From assembly GCF_002835665.1 (NCBI RefSeq), contig NZ_PIZV01000051.1, positions 1-64,000 on the forward strand: a DNA stretch of 64,000 nucleotides, in the 5' to 3' direction. The position numbers were made by a program, and so were the translations under genes. A model generated the notes under the pieces. That model did not search any database. It worked only from the letters and a program-made list of their open reading frames with translations, and was not told where the DNA came from. Source of the stretch: Chryseobacterium sp. PMSZPI (GTDB lineage: Bacteria; Bacteroidota; Bacteroidia; Flavobacteriales; Weeksellaceae). Of the stretch, positions 28,947 to 38,595 are shown in pieces (position 1 is the stretch's first letter; each line of letters begins with the position of its first letter).

Positions 28947-29384
28947 ATGGAAGCAACAGAATTTGATATAGAAATTACAAATATTTTAAAAAAAGAATTT
29001 GAAAATAATACCATTGCTATTGAAGAAGATACAGATCGTTATATAGATGAAATGGAAAACCATTATCCTTTTGGGTATAGCGGTGTTGATTGGACAAAAA
29101 AAGATAATATCCTTTCTTTAGATGTAAAAAGTACGGAAGGAAATAGAAGAGAACAAATCAATATTTTTTTTAAAGAAATTTTAAAAGACTATCCAAATTT
29201 AATAGATGAAGAGGTTATTATAGTAGGTGATGGAGCATTAAATTATGGATATATGATCAGATTTGAAAATTTTATAGAATTGTTTCATCTTTTTTTTGAG
29301 CTCCCGCAAGATACTTATGTTTGGTTTTTAGATTCAAAAAAACTAATTAATTATACATTCGAAGATGAGCTTTTCTTTGGATAA
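28947..29384 (+). CDS. Candidate orphan immunity protein B
   Basis: A 145-residue acidic soluble protein (DTDRYIDEMENHYPFGYSG, IIVGDGALNYGYMIRFEN), no family recognised. It lies in the AT-rich tail of the RHS locus. A broken copy of its first 18 codons follows the gene at 30169, so the pair 30169-type plus this type was duplicated. Immunity function is inferred from position. A strong hairpin terminator follows at 29468. Confidence 0.55.
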   Translation: MEATEFDIEITNILKKEFENNTIAIEEDTDRYIDEMENHYPFGYSGVDWTKKDNILSLDVKSTEGNRREQINIFFKEILKDYPNLIDEEVIIVGDGALNYGYMIRFENFIELFHLFFELPQDTYVWFLDSKKLINYTFEDELFFG

Positions 29385-29467
29385 TGTACTTTTATATTGA
29401 GTTGAATAAAGTACTTAAGTAAAAATGTAGATCAACATTAGTGGATGTTACTAAATGTCTTGAGGTA

Positions 29468-29503
29468 AAAACAGATTGCTTTATCAAAGCAATCTGTTTT
29501 ATT
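29468..29503. terminator. Terminator hairpin in the immunity region
   Basis: AAAACAGATTGCTTT and AAAGCAATCTGTTTT form a perfect 15-bp stem with an ATC loop. Confidence 0.8.
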
Positions 29504-29710
29504 ATCATTATATTAAGAAATGAAAAGATATTTTCAACTTTGTTAGCAATTGGTAGAAATTAGATTTTATTTTTGTCTATGTATTTCTATACTGTTGTCG
29601 AACTTATGGTTTTACCAATTTAAATTAAATTTGAAAATGATAAGTGCATAAAGAATTGTGTAAAGTTCGAGTTGTGGAAACTAAAATCCAAACCAATAAA
29701 AAAATTAAAA

Positions 29711-30115
29711 ATGGATTTCATCATTAAATCATTACACACATTGTTTTTCGGAGCCGTATTTTTCATCATCTATATGAAATACAATAAAACAATTTCTGTG
29801 AAGCCTCTATATATCATTATCTTGTTGCTTAACTTAATTGTGCTGTTTTCTCTCAATACGATCTATAGTAGCATTCCCAATCGATTACTTCTTATATTAT
29901 TAATGTTTTCCTTCTCAATAGTGGTATTGAATATAATGAAAGGATTGGTTAGTATGGAGAATAGCCAGGTATTAAAAAATAATAATAATCTTAAAGTGAA
30001 TTATCAATATATCAAGACGGTTCTTTTTGAAAAAGTTATACCGATAATGGTTTTTTTGTACCAACTTTTATTGATATGGTGTCCTGTTCTTTTTGAAAGG
30101 ATGTCGAAAAAGTAA
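29711..30115 (+). CDS. Unknown small membrane protein
   Basis: A 134-residue protein with about four hydrophobic helices (7-25, 30-53, 58-80, 105-125) and no family recognised. A TTG 39 bases upstream would extend the frame, but the added residues are a basic run without character, so the ATG at 29711 is preferred. It may be part of the immunity-gene array (membrane immunity proteins exist) or unrelated. Confidence 0.5.
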   Translation: MDFIIKSLHTLFFGAVFFIIYMKYNKTISVKPLYIIILLLNLIVLFSLNTIYSSIPNRLLLILLMFSFSIVVLNIMKGLVSMENSQVLKNNNNLKVNYQYIKTVLFEKVIPIMVFLYQLLLIWCPVLFERMSKK

Positions 30116-30168
30116 CAACTAGACTGAGCAATATAGAAATTAAAAAACAATGTATTAAGATACTTATA

Positions 30169-30471
30169 ATGATAAATAAAATAGATAGTACAAGCCTTTT
30201 TAAATATGCATTGGATCATATTCAAGAAATTTTAAAAGAGAGTGATGTAGATATTGAAATTAAAAAGTTGTACGATATGAACAGTTTATGTTTTATTGAG
30301 AAATCTATTGATTACGTTTTATATAATAAATTAAGCCATTTGAATAATACTTATAAAATAGACTTAGATATTGAAAATAAAGAAAGTAAACGAGTTGGCT
30401 CTTATACTCTATATCTTGATGACAATGAGGAATTCATTGATGAATTCTTTATGATTGATTCTTATAACTAA
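30169..30471 (+). CDS. Candidate orphan immunity protein A
   Basis: A 100-residue acidic protein (IDSTSLFKYALDHIQEIL, IDLDIENKESKRVGSY), no family recognised. It has a decayed paralogue at 28780-28929. It is followed by a truncated copy of the start of the 28947 gene. It belongs to the AT-rich immunity tail of the RHS locus; function is inferred from position and duplication only. Confidence 0.5.
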   Translation: MINKIDSTSLFKYALDHIQEILKESDVDIEIKKLYDMNSLCFIEKSIDYVLYNKLSHLNNTYKIDLDIENKESKRVGSYTLYLDDNEEFIDEFFMIDSYN

Positions 30472-30488
30472 AAATTTTGAAATAGTGT

Positions 30489-30545
30489 ATGGAAGTGACA
30501 GTGTTTGAACTGAAAATAATTAATACATTGAAGATGAAAAGCTAA
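30489..30545 (+). pseudogene. Truncated copy of the 28947 gene
   Basis: MEVTVFELKIINTLKMKS then stop, matching the start MEATEFDIEITNILKKE of the 145-residue gene, with the same AAAATTTT spacer before the ATG. Only the first 18 codons remain. Confidence 0.7.
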
Positions 30546-30600
30546 GCAAAGTCTATATCAGAAGTAAAAAAACTGGAATTTTATTGAAAGTAAAAAACAA

Positions 30601-30626
30601 AAACCATCCTTAAAAAAGGATGGTTT
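30601..30626 (-). terminator. Terminator after tRNA-Gln
   Basis: AAACCATCC / GGATGGTTT stem; read leftward it is followed by TTGTTTTTT. Confidence 0.75.
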
Positions 30627-30628
30627 GT

Positions 30629-30698
30629 AGACTCACAGGGATTCGAACCCCAGATGACTGAACCAAAATCAGTAGTGTTACCGCTACACCATGAGTCT
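30629..30698 (-). tRNA. tRNA-Gln (anticodon TTG)
   Basis: On the minus strand the acceptor stem AGACTCA pairs with TGAGTCT. The D arm is GTGTAGCGGTAACAC, the anticodon stem-loop CTGATTTTGGTTCAG gives anticodon TTG (Gln, CAA), and the T arm GGGTTCGAATCCC is canonical. CCA is not encoded. Confidence 0.95.
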
Positions 30699-30868
30699 CT
30701 GTTTCTATGCCGCGAAATTATAGAAATTATTTGAAATACAAAAATCAAAATTGAAAAAATATAAACATAATTGCGCGGAAATAGGCTTATCTGTTGATAT
30801 CCAAATAATTATTTTTAAAGAAAAATTTTCAAAATAAAGGCAATTTTTAATACTAAATAATAAAACCT

Positions 30869-30876
30869 TATCTTTG
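30869..30876 (+). promoter_or_regulatory. -7 element of der
   Basis: TATCTTTG fits TAnnTTTG. It gives a leader of about 80 bases before the ATG at 30961; no clear -33 element is seen. Confidence 0.45.
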
Positions 30877-30960
30877 CAAAAAAATTGGGCTCCAAAAGTT
30901 GGAGTAACCCATTAATAAACTTGTCCTGAGCATAGCAAAAGGATTATTAAACATTTTTTT

Positions 30961-32271
30961 ATGTCAAATATTGTCGCAATCGTTGGGCGCCCCAACGTTG
31001 GAAAATCCACGCTTTTTAACCGTTTATTAGAGAGAAGAGAGGCTATTGTAGATTCTACAGCCGGTGTAACCAGAGACCGTCATTACGGAAAATCTGACTG
31101 GAATGGAGTAGACTTTACGGTAATTGATACCGGAGGATATGATGTAGGTACAGATGATATCTTTGAAGAAGAAATCCGTAAGCAGGTACAGTTGGCAGTA
31201 GACGAAGCAACTTCCATTATTTTTATGATGAATGTGGAAGAAGGACTTACAGATACAGACTACGAAATCTACAGACTTTTAAGAAGATCCAATAAACCGA
31301 TTTATATTGTCATCAATAAAGTAGATTCTGCAAAAGAAGAGCTTCCGGCAACGGAATTCTATCAACTAGGAATCGATAAATATTATACACTTTCTTCAGC
31401 TACAGGATCGGGAACAGGAGATCTTTTGGATGATATTGTAAAAGACTTCCCCACAACAGAATATAAAGATCCTTTCGAAGGATTGCCTAAAATTACAATT
31501 GCAGGTCGTCCTAACGTAGGAAAATCTACAATGACAAATGCTTTGCTTGACGTAGAAAGAAATATCGTTACAGATATTGCAGGAACTACCAGAGACAGTA
31601 TTCAGACTTTATATAACAAATTCGGGCATGAATTTGTATTGGTGGATACTGCCGGAATGAGAAGAAAGTCTAAAGTAAACGAAGATCTGGAATTTTATTC
31701 CGTAATGAGATCTATCCGTTCTATTGAATATTCTGACGTGGTGATCATCATGGTAGATGCTACACAAGGATGGGAATCTCAGGATATGAATATTTTCGGA
31801 TTAGCACAGAAAAACAGAAAAGGAATCGTGATTCTTGTTAATAAATGGGATTTGATCGAAGACAAGCAGACCAATACAATGCGTGATTTCGAAAAATCAA
31901 TTAAGGATAAGATCGGTCAGTTCCACGATGTGCCCATTCTATTCGTTTCGGCTTTAACGAAACAAAGAATCCTGAAAGCGGTAGAAGTTGCAATGGAGGT
32001 ATATGAGGATCGTAAGAAAAAGATCAAAACTTCAAAACTGAATGAAGTGATGCTTCCGATTTTCGAACAAACACCTCCGCCGGCAAATAAAGGAAAATAT
32101 ATTAAAATTAAATATTGCGTTCAGCTTCCTACGCCGTCACCACAATTCGTATTCTTCTGTAACCTTCCACAATATGTGAAAGAACCTTATAAGAGATTTA
32201 CTGAAAATCAGTTGAGAAAAGAATTCGGATTTACCGGAGTTCCAATTGAAGTATATTTCAGACAAAAATAA
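30961..32271 (+). CDS. der: Ribosome biogenesis GTPase Der (EngA)
   Basis: A 436-residue protein with two tandem GTPase domains, each with a P-loop (GRPNVGKST at about 8-16 and 181-189), switch DTGG / DTAG, and NKVD / NKWD specificity motifs, followed by a C-terminal KH-like domain. Der is essential for assembly of the 50S ribosomal subunit. The length is normal. It is a single gene with its own terminator, downstream of and divergent from tRNA-Gln. Confidence 0.98.
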   Translation: MSNIVAIVGRPNVGKSTLFNRLLERREAIVDSTAGVTRDRHYGKSDWNGVDFTVIDTGGYDVGTDDIFEEEIRKQVQLAVDEATSIIFMMNVEEGLTDTDYEIYRLLRRSNKPIYIVINKVDSAKEELPATEFYQLGIDKYYTLSSATGSGTGDLLDDIVKDFPTTEYKDPFEGLPKITIAGRPNVGKSTMTNALLDVERNIVTDIAGTTRDSIQTLYNKFGHEFVLVDTAGMRRKSKVNEDLEFYSVMRSIRSIEYSDVVIIMVDATQGWESQDMNIFGLAQKNRKGIVILVNKWDLIEDKQTNTMRDFEKSIKDKIGQFHDVPILFVSALTKQRILKAVEVAMEVYEDRKKKIKTSKLNEVMLPIFEQTPPPANKGKYIKIKYCVQLPTPSPQFVFFCNLPQYVKEPYKRFTENQLRKEFGFTGVPIEVYFRQK

Positions 32272-32287
32272 AAGAACAATGTTCATC

Positions 32288-32320
32288 AAAAAATCTGGTA
32301 AGAAATTTACCAGATTTTTT
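32288..32320. terminator. Bidirectional terminator between der and the GNAT gene
   Basis: AAAAAATCTGGTAA and TTACCAGATTTTTT form a perfect 14-bp stem. Confidence 0.85.
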
Positions 32321-32411
32321 ATTTTAAAATAACTTTCAAACAAATGACTGCAATATCTTTATTGTTGAATAGATACTTCCAGTTTCCCACTTCGGGCTTC
32401 TAATTTTCCCA

Positions 32412-32894
32412 TCATAGCCACTTTTCATATACCAGCCTTACGGGTCGATAACCTTGTGAAGCAAGCCAACGTTGCATGGTCTCATTATTGCAAAGGGTAT
32501 AACGGTAAATTTTTCGAATTTTATAGTTGGTATAGGAGTTCTCAAATGCTTTATTGAGTGCAGAATAAATCCCTTGTTTTCTATATTCTTTTTTGACATA
32601 TCCTTCGGAAACATAAAGGTCATCTTTCTCTCCAAGCTCGAAATTGCTGTCATCCTTTTCATCAATATACCCAAATAGAAAACCAATGGCCTTTCCATCA
32701 ATTTCAGCAACGAGAAATGTTCCGTCATTCTCTTCTTCACATTCTGCCATAAAGCGAAGATAATTATCCCGGATGAGGTTCCAGTCTGCAGTTTTATCAT
32801 TCATTTCTTTTTCGGAAACATGAAGTTCCCCTACCAGTTCATCAACGATAGGGAGGTTATCTGCGATTTTTATTTTTTTGATGGAATAATTCAT
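32412..32894 (-). CDS. GNAT family N-acetyltransferase
   Basis: A 160-residue single-domain acetyltransferase. The central strand DDLYVSEGYVKKEYRKQGIYSAL contains the acetyl-CoA loop (RKQGIY, for R/QxxGxG/A), and the preceding strand FLVAEIDGKAIGFLFGYI is typical. The acceptor substrate is unknown. It is a single gene, convergent with der and about 170 bp from the NRPS-like gene. Confidence 0.88.
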   Translation of the reverse strand: MNYSIKKIKIADNLPIVDELVGELHVSEKEMNDKTADWNLIRDNYLRFMAECEEENDGTFLVAEIDGKAIGFLFGYIDEKDDSNFELGEKDDLYVSEGYVKKEYRKQGIYSALNKAFENSYTNYKIRKIYRYTLCNNETMQRWLASQGYRPVRLVYEKWL

Positions 32895-33064
32895 ATTGAT
32901 GTTTTTTTTAATTAATAGATTGGAAGCTGGAAGTTATCATTGTTTGAAAAAATAGTTATATTTTTTTACAAACTATTATTATTTAATTGTAAAATTTCTT
33001 TTATATAATCTCATTTTATTTTCTGTAGGATAGTAACTTCATCTTCCAGCCCTCGCTTCCTTTC

Positions 33065-36000
33065 TTATTTTCCTCTTAACGGGCTTCCATACCAGGAAGT
33101 ATTATCCGAAAGAACTTCACCTTTCATGACAAGGGAGAGAGCGTCAATATTGACATTATTCCCAATTTCACTATCATATAAAATAATAGTCCTTGAATTA
33201 ATAGTTGTTTGACTTCCTATTTTTACTCCTCCTACTTTCATGATTCTGTCTTCAAAAAGGTGAGTCTGAGGTCCGCAATCTTCATTCAATATCGATTCGT
33301 CTCCTATGGATACCATGTCAAATTCCGTAATATCGGTTGTATTCAACCATACTTTTTTTCCGATTTTTACTCCGAGAAAACGCATAAAGAAAGGTAGCCA
33401 GAAGGTTCCGCGAAGAAAATCTAAGAAAAATTGTACAGGAAGTGCTTCATAAATGGTAGTAATTCCTTCGCTTAACCAAACTTTTAAGCTGTACATTGGC
33501 ATTTCTGTTTTTTTGTATTTTCCTATAAGTAACCACTTTAGTAATACAGTGAAGAAAAAGGAAGGAAGGGCAACAATTCCCAAATAATAGAATGGTGCCA
33601 GCAATAGAAGATAAGCAATTCTTCCTTCTAAATAAGTACTCGTATAAGCAATGAACAAAACACTGCAAATAATGATTACAGTCTGAGGGAGAATGATCCT
33701 GATTCCTTCTACAATAGCTCTTGCCAACTTAAGACGAAACGGAGGATTATAAGTAAGGTTATCTTGAAATATATCCGATTTCTGTCTGGATGGCAAACCT
33801 ATAGGAGGAGAACCGAACCAGTCTCTTTCAGATGAATGCTTCAGTTGTTCTTCAGATGGAGCTTTACTTAATACGCCGATGAGCATGTCGTCTTTCAACT
33901 CGTATCCTTGTGGAATAAGCCCGCTGTTTCCTACGAAACTGTTATTTCCTATGGTTGTTTTGGATAGAATTAATTTTTCATTCCTTACATCATGTTCTCC
34001 AAGAATAACAGCATCAGCAATAAATGAGCCTTCGCCAATTTCCAATAAATGATGGGATACATCGCTGGCTGTCGAAATCTCTGAATTTTTCCCCACCTTG
34101 GCACCCATCATTCTATAAAATTTACTGATATAGATGGAAGCAAAAAGCGGATGAACAATAATGAGTGACAGATTGAAGATTTGATCTTTGATCCATTTCC
34201 TATAATAAGTAAAACTGTAAACAGAATAAATTCCGGGTTTCATATTGTATTGTAAGATCCTTGTCAGGATACTCACTACAGCAATGAATAGTAAAATATA
34301 AATTGTAGAAAGGATAGGTGCCTGCCACAAATAATAAAAATTATAATCTGATGAGCGGTCGTCCAGATAATACAATGTATAAAGAGTGGGTGCTAAAGGT
34401 AAAACAATAATAAGTGGGAAGAAAAACAAAGAACATGCATATAATAATGCAAATTTGTTTCTTTTCTTGGGAGAAGAAAGCTGTGGAGGAATAATATCAT
34501 CACCTGTTTTTACGCTTACTTTTTCTGCCGGGCTTCCATTCCAGACTTCTCCAAATCCAATTTTTTTCCCTTCATTAAGACAACTTAGATCCTGAAGTTC
34601 TCCAAATTCTTCAATAATCGTATCTCCACATACAATTACAGACGATCCCAGATAAGCATGAGCTTTAATATGTACTTTTCTGATTTTTAAAAGACCATTT
34701 TCAACAGAAGCATTGTCAATACTGCAGCCTGAGCTGGTATTTACATTTTCATCAATCGTAACAAGATCTTCTGCTGCGATAGGCAGTAAGCTTAATTGAG
34801 CACTTGGGTGTACTTTTACTCCAAGCAGTTTCAGATATTTCGGATATAAAGGTGTTTCTACAATAAATTCGGAGGGCATCAATCTTTTAATAGTTTTCCA
34901 TAACCACCATCTGAAATAATACCAACCCCAAAGTGGATAATCTCCCTCTTTTATTTTTCCTATAACAAGCCATTTGGTGAGGACAATGATTAATGAATAT
35001 ACCGGAGGAATAAGTGTATAGAGTAAGATCGCACTTAATAAAGCATAGTGAATTCCATATCCGTTAAGCTGAAAATAATAATAACTTAAATAAGGGAAAA
35101 AAATCTGGATACTCAGTAATGCAAATACCACCAATAAACTTATGGTCTGAGCAATATTACAGACAATATACTGTAAAGTGGAAACCTTGTGGAATGGTTC
35201 CTGATGTGAGGTCTCCTGATTCTGTTTATTTTTAAGGCATTCCGAATAAGCAGATAAAGGACGGTTTTCATAAATTTCTTTCAATGAAGCCGTCGGAATT
35301 CCTGCCTTTTGGCGTAAGTGTGAAACAAGAGTAGCTGCCAATAGGGAATGTCCTCCCAGGTCTGTAAAGAAATCCTGGCTTAGATTGATGTCTTTTCCCG
35401 GGAATACCCATTTCAATGTTTGAAGTAGTTTTTCCTCGATAGGAGCACTGGAATCAATCTTTATATCATCATTTTTTTCGTGTACCGTAAAACTTTCCGG
35501 AACAGGAAGTCGTTTTCTGTCAATCTTTCCACTAGGCATCCTTGGCATTTCTTTCATTTGTACAATAGAAATAGGAACCATGTAAGGAGCCAGAAATTTT
35601 GCCAGTTCTTTCCTCATTTCATTTTCATCAAATGAAGAATCGTTATTCATTACAGCATACCCCACAAGCTGTCCTTGCCCGTTAGAGTCTTCTTTTACAG
35701 CTACGGCTGCTGAGGAAACATCCTGAAGCTGGTTAAGGCGGGTTTCTATTTCACCGAGTTCAATTCTATATCCCCTTAGCTTAATTTGGTCATCAATTCT
35801 TCCTTGGAAATCAATAAATCCGTTCTCCCGTATGATAACGGCATCTCCGGTTTTATAAATAGTTTGGCCGGGCATCTCCGAAAAAGGATTCTTTAAAAAT
35901 TTTTGCTCAGTGAGCTCTGGAAGATTAAAATATCCATTACTTACTCCCGGGCCGGAAATAATCATTTCTCCACGTTCTCCTCTCGGAAGAATGTTCATGT

Positions 36001-36985
36001 TTTCATCAACGATGGCGATATGATAATTAGGAAGAGGGGGACCAATGGTAAGTTCATCTTCATTATTTAATTTGGCCATGTTAGAAGAAACTGTAGTTTC
36101 CGTAGGACCATAACTGTTGATAAATATTCTATATGGCTTTGCCCATTTTTCCTGCACTTGTTTAGTACAAGCTTCTCCTCCTGTATTGATAAATCTGATT
36201 GACGGGACCTCGTCAATAATTGCTAAAATACTGGGAACGGCATGAAGGACGGTGATTTTATTTTCCGTTAAAACATTGCTGAGTTCATCAATCGCTTTCA
36301 CTGTGGTGGCATCGGCAATCCATATAGTTGCTCCGGCAAAAAGACTAATCCAGACTTCTTCACACCACATGTCAAAAGAAACAGAAAAGCCTTGATATAC
36401 AATGTCCGTATCTCTTATTTCTATAAAGTCCTGTTCGGAGCGAATTAAATGACAAATATTTCGATGAGAAATAGGAATACCCTTAGGGTTTCCCGTACTT
36501 CCTGAAGTAAATAATACGTAAGCCCAGTCATCAGGCGTATTTTTTACATAAAGAGGAGGTATGGTATTTTGGGGTTGTGGTGCAATTTCCAAAGGAGAGC
36601 AGTGGATGTGTGCATCGGTGTCAGAAAAATAGGTTTTAACATTAATGTCGGTGAATACTTTCTTTATCCTGTCTTCCGGCATTTCGCGATCCAATGGGAT
36701 ATAAGCAGCTCCTGCTTTTAGAATTCCAAGTATGGCAACCGGGAGTTCCAGACTTCTGGTGTGCCATACACCCACCCGGTCGCCGGGCTGCACACCTTCA
36801 TTTTGTAATTGTAGTGCAATGGCGTTACTCCAACTGTCGAGCTCGGAGTAAGTTATTTTTTTATCTTTAAATATAAAGGCTGTTTTGTCTTTATATTTTT
36901 CAAAAGTGGGAACCAGTAGCTGGGGTAGAGTTTCGTCTTTTATAAGCTCTGGGTTGATTTTTCCTAAAATAAGGCTTTTCATCAT
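33065..36985 (-). CDS. Pls/PosA-type single-module NRPS with membrane/hexapeptide-repeat C-terminus
   Basis: 1306 residues. An adenylation domain (1-490) has A3 LFTSGSTGNPKG, A4 SFDMWCEEVW, A5 NSYGPTE, A8 RGYRIELGEIE and A10 PSGKIDR (Lys487). A carrier domain follows with phosphopantetheine Ser547 in DLGGHSLLA. There is no condensation or thioesterase domain; the remaining 700 residues hold several membrane helices and left-handed beta-helix hexapeptide segments (for example HPSAQLSLLPIA, VGKNSEIS). This is the architecture of the Pls/PosA family, which includes epsilon-poly-lysine synthetase. It may therefore make a membrane-associated poly(amino acid) or short amide; the substrate is not deduced. 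Confidence 0.85.
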   Translation of the reverse strand: MMKSLILGKINPELIKDETLPQLLVPTFEKYKDKTAFIFKDKKITYSELDSWSNAIALQLQNEGVQPGDRVGVWHTRSLELPVAILGILKAGAAYIPLDREMPEDRIKKVFTDINVKTYFSDTDAHIHCSPLEIAPQPQNTIPPLYVKNTPDDWAYVLFTSGSTGNPKGIPISHRNICHLIRSEQDFIEIRDTDIVYQGFSVSFDMWCEEVWISLFAGATIWIADATTVKAIDELSNVLTENKITVLHAVPSILAIIDEVPSIRFINTGGEACTKQVQEKWAKPYRIFINSYGPTETTVSSNMAKLNNEDELTIGPPLPNYHIAIVDENMNILPRGERGEMIISGPGVSNGYFNLPELTEQKFLKNPFSEMPGQTIYKTGDAVIIRENGFIDFQGRIDDQIKLRGYRIELGEIETRLNQLQDVSSAAVAVKEDSNGQGQLVGYAVMNNDSSFDENEMRKELAKFLAPYMVPISIVQMKEMPRMPSGKIDRKRLPVPESFTVHEKNDDIKIDSSAPIEEKLLQTLKWVFPGKDINLSQDFFTDLGGHSLLAATLVSHLRQKAGIPTASLKEIYENRPLSAYSECLKNKQNQETSHQEPFHKVSTLQYIVCNIAQTISLLVVFALLSIQIFFPYLSYYYFQLNGYGIHYALLSAILLYTLIPPVYSLIIVLTKWLVIGKIKEGDYPLWGWYYFRWWLWKTIKRLMPSEFIVETPLYPKYLKLLGVKVHPSAQLSLLPIAAEDLVTIDENVNTSSGCSIDNASVENGLLKIRKVHIKAHAYLGSSVIVCGDTIIEEFGELQDLSCLNEGKKIGFGEVWNGSPAEKVSVKTGDDIIPPQLSSPKKRNKFALLYACSLFFFPLIIVLPLAPTLYTLYYLDDRSSDYNFYYLWQAPILSTIYILLFIAVVSILTRILQYNMKPGIYSVYSFTYYRKWIKDQIFNLSLIIVHPLFASIYISKFYRMMGAKVGKNSEISTASDVSHHLLEIGEGSFIADAVILGEHDVRNEKLILSKTTIGNNSFVGNSGLIPQGYELKDDMLIGVLSKAPSEEQLKHSSERDWFGSPPIGLPSRQKSDIFQDNLTYNPPFRLKLARAIVEGIRIILPQTVIIICSVLFIAYTSTYLEGRIAYLLLLAPFYYLGIVALPSFFFTVLLKWLLIGKYKKTEMPMYSLKVWLSEGITTIYEALPVQFFLDFLRGTFWLPFFMRFLGVKIGKKVWLNTTDITEFDMVSIGDESILNEDCGPQTHLFEDRIMKVGGVKIGSQTTINSRTIILYDSEIGNNVNIDALSLVMKGEVLSDNTSWYGSPLRGK

Positions 36986-37077
36986 TTAAAAAATTAGTGT
37001 ATAATACGTGTTGGGAAAATTGTATAAATATACTTTTTTTCTACTCATGTTCAATCTTCAATCTCATTTTTTAGTTG

Positions 37078-37085
37078 TAATTTTG
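37078..37085 (+). promoter_or_regulatory. -7 element of upp
   Basis: TAATTTTG fits TAnnTTTG and gives a leader of about 40 bases to the ATG at 37130. Confidence 0.5.
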
Positions 37086-37129
37086 CAGAAAATAATTAGA
37101 CTCACTGTCATTAAAAATTTAAGATCTTC

Positions 37130-37780
37130 ATGCTTACTATTTTATCGCAACATTTTTCTCTTGTTAATGAATGGATTAATGAACTTCGAAACGTTGAAGT
37201 TCAGCACGATCGGATGAGATTCCGAAGAAATATGGAAAGAATCGGGGAAATTGCGGCCTTTGAAATCAGTAAAGGTTTAGAGCATAGAGAAGTCATTATC
37301 CAAACTCCTTTAGATACTATAAAAAGTAAAGAAATTGCAGTACAGCCGGTTATTACTACGATTCTAAGAGCCGGAGTTCCATTATTTGAAGGGATTCTGA
37401 ACTATCTGGACAGAGCAGATTGTGGTTTTGTAGCAGCGTACAGAAAGCATGATGCCAACGACTACTTCTCAATCAAACAAGATTATCTGACTTGTCCTAA
37501 TATTGAAGGAAGGCCATTGATCGTTGCAGATCCAATGCTGGCAACCGGAGCTTCTTTAATTGAAGCAATCAAAGATTTGTTAACCAACGGAACACCAACA
37601 CAGCTTCACATTGTTGCTGCAATTGCTTCAAGACAAGGTGTGGAAACAGTTCAGAATGCATATCCTGATGCCCAAATTTGGGTGGGTGCAATTGATGAGC
37701 AATTGACATCAAAAGGGTATATTACTCCGGGGCTTGGAGATGCCGGAGATTTAAGCTACGGAGAAAAACTTCAACGTTAA
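37130..37780 (+). CDS. upp: Uracil phosphoribosyltransferase
   Basis: A 216-residue cytoplasmic salvage enzyme converting uracil and PRPP to UMP. The PRPP loop VADPMLATGASLIEAI, the uracil-binding C-terminal region GYITPGLGDAGDLSYG and the early TTILRAGVPLFEGI segment are diagnostic. The ATG at 37130 fits the family length. The gene is convergent with the hydrolase gene, with a single base between the stop codons. Confidence 0.97.
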   Translation: MLTILSQHFSLVNEWINELRNVEVQHDRMRFRRNMERIGEIAAFEISKGLEHREVIIQTPLDTIKSKEIAVQPVITTILRAGVPLFEGILNYLDRADCGFVAAYRKHDANDYFSIKQDYLTCPNIEGRPLIVADPMLATGASLIEAIKDLLTNGTPTQLHIVAAIASRQGVETVQNAYPDAQIWVGAIDEQLTSKGYITPGLGDAGDLSYGEKLQR

Positions 37781-37781
37781 T

Positions 37782-38468
37782 TTAAGAAAGATTCCAGAAA
37801 TCTTTTATTAAATCCAATAATAAATTAGGTCGTACTTTGTCCATAGGATGTTTTGTATCCGGGAGTACGGCCAATTTTGCGTTTGGAAGGTTTCTATAGA
37901 CTTCCAGACTCTCTTCAATTGTTACCATATTATCTTTATCTCCTACCATGATTTGTATAGAAGTATTAATGGAAGCCAGATTATTTTTCAATGGTGGATT
38001 TTTTCCTAAATCAATCATTAAATAGGCAATGGCAGGAAGAAGCTGTTTCCATTTTAAACCATGCTGAGTTTCTAATGTTTTAGCATATTGTGGAACTTTT
38101 TCAAGAATGACTTCCGGATTCAGCATTTTGCTTTCCTTTAGGGCTTGTTCTTCCGTCCAGTCGAATTTGGTGCCCAATGTTATAATGGAATTTACCTTTT
38201 CTGGTTCTTTCATGGCATAACAAAGTGCAACATAACCACCCATACTATGTCCAAAAATGGATACATCCGTAAGGGTATTATTTTTACAATAGTCTGATAA
38301 TTCCTGAGTATATTTTTCTATACTAATCCCATCCGTAGGAAGATCGTTATTGCCATGTCCCGAAAAAGAAAGCGTATGAATAGTAAAATATTGAGATAAT
38401 TTTTCGGTGTAAGGATTAAATATATCGGGGTGACCTAAAGCTCCATGTAATAAGATCAGATTGGGCAT
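37782..38468 (-). CDS. Alpha/beta hydrolase
   Basis: A 228-residue soluble hydrolase. The nucleophile elbow GHSMGG lies near residue 73, an early LLHGALGHPDIF supplies the oxyanion region, and a late KHPMDK supplies a probable catalytic histidine after MVGDKDNM. It resembles menaquinone-type or esterase hydrolases, but the substrate is unknown. It ends one base from the upp stop, so the two transcripts must overlap. Confidence 0.88.
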   Translation of the reverse strand: MPNLILLHGALGHPDIFNPYTEKLSQYFTIHTLSFSGHGNNDLPTDGISIEKYTQELSDYCKNNTLTDVSIFGHSMGGYVALCYAMKEPEKVNSIITLGTKFDWTEEQALKESKMLNPEVILEKVPQYAKTLETQHGLKWKQLLPAIAYLMIDLGKNPPLKNNLASINTSIQIMVGDKDNMVTIEESLEVYRNLPNAKLAVLPDTKHPMDKVRPNLLLDLIKDFWNLS

Positions 38469-38545
38469 ACGTTGTGATTTTGTTTTTTTTAAAAATTAAG
38501 AAAAAGAATCGGATGATGAAAGGACGAAGATGGCAACCGAACAAC

Positions 38546-38595
38546 AAACTTTAAACCTTGAACCTTAAACCTTAAACTTTTAAACCTTGAACCCT
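38546..38595. repeat. Heptamer tract (RAACCTT)
   Basis: Seven units of about 7 bases: AAACTTT, AAACCTT, GAACCTT, AAACCTT, AAACTTTT, AAACCTT, GAACCCTT. The same family appears inverted at 50528-50567 and 61341-61393. It is non-coding. Confidence 0.75.

Noticed and set aside
38546..38595. Heptamer tract as a CRISPR array
   Set aside because: Units are 7 bases without spacers, and no cas genes are near.
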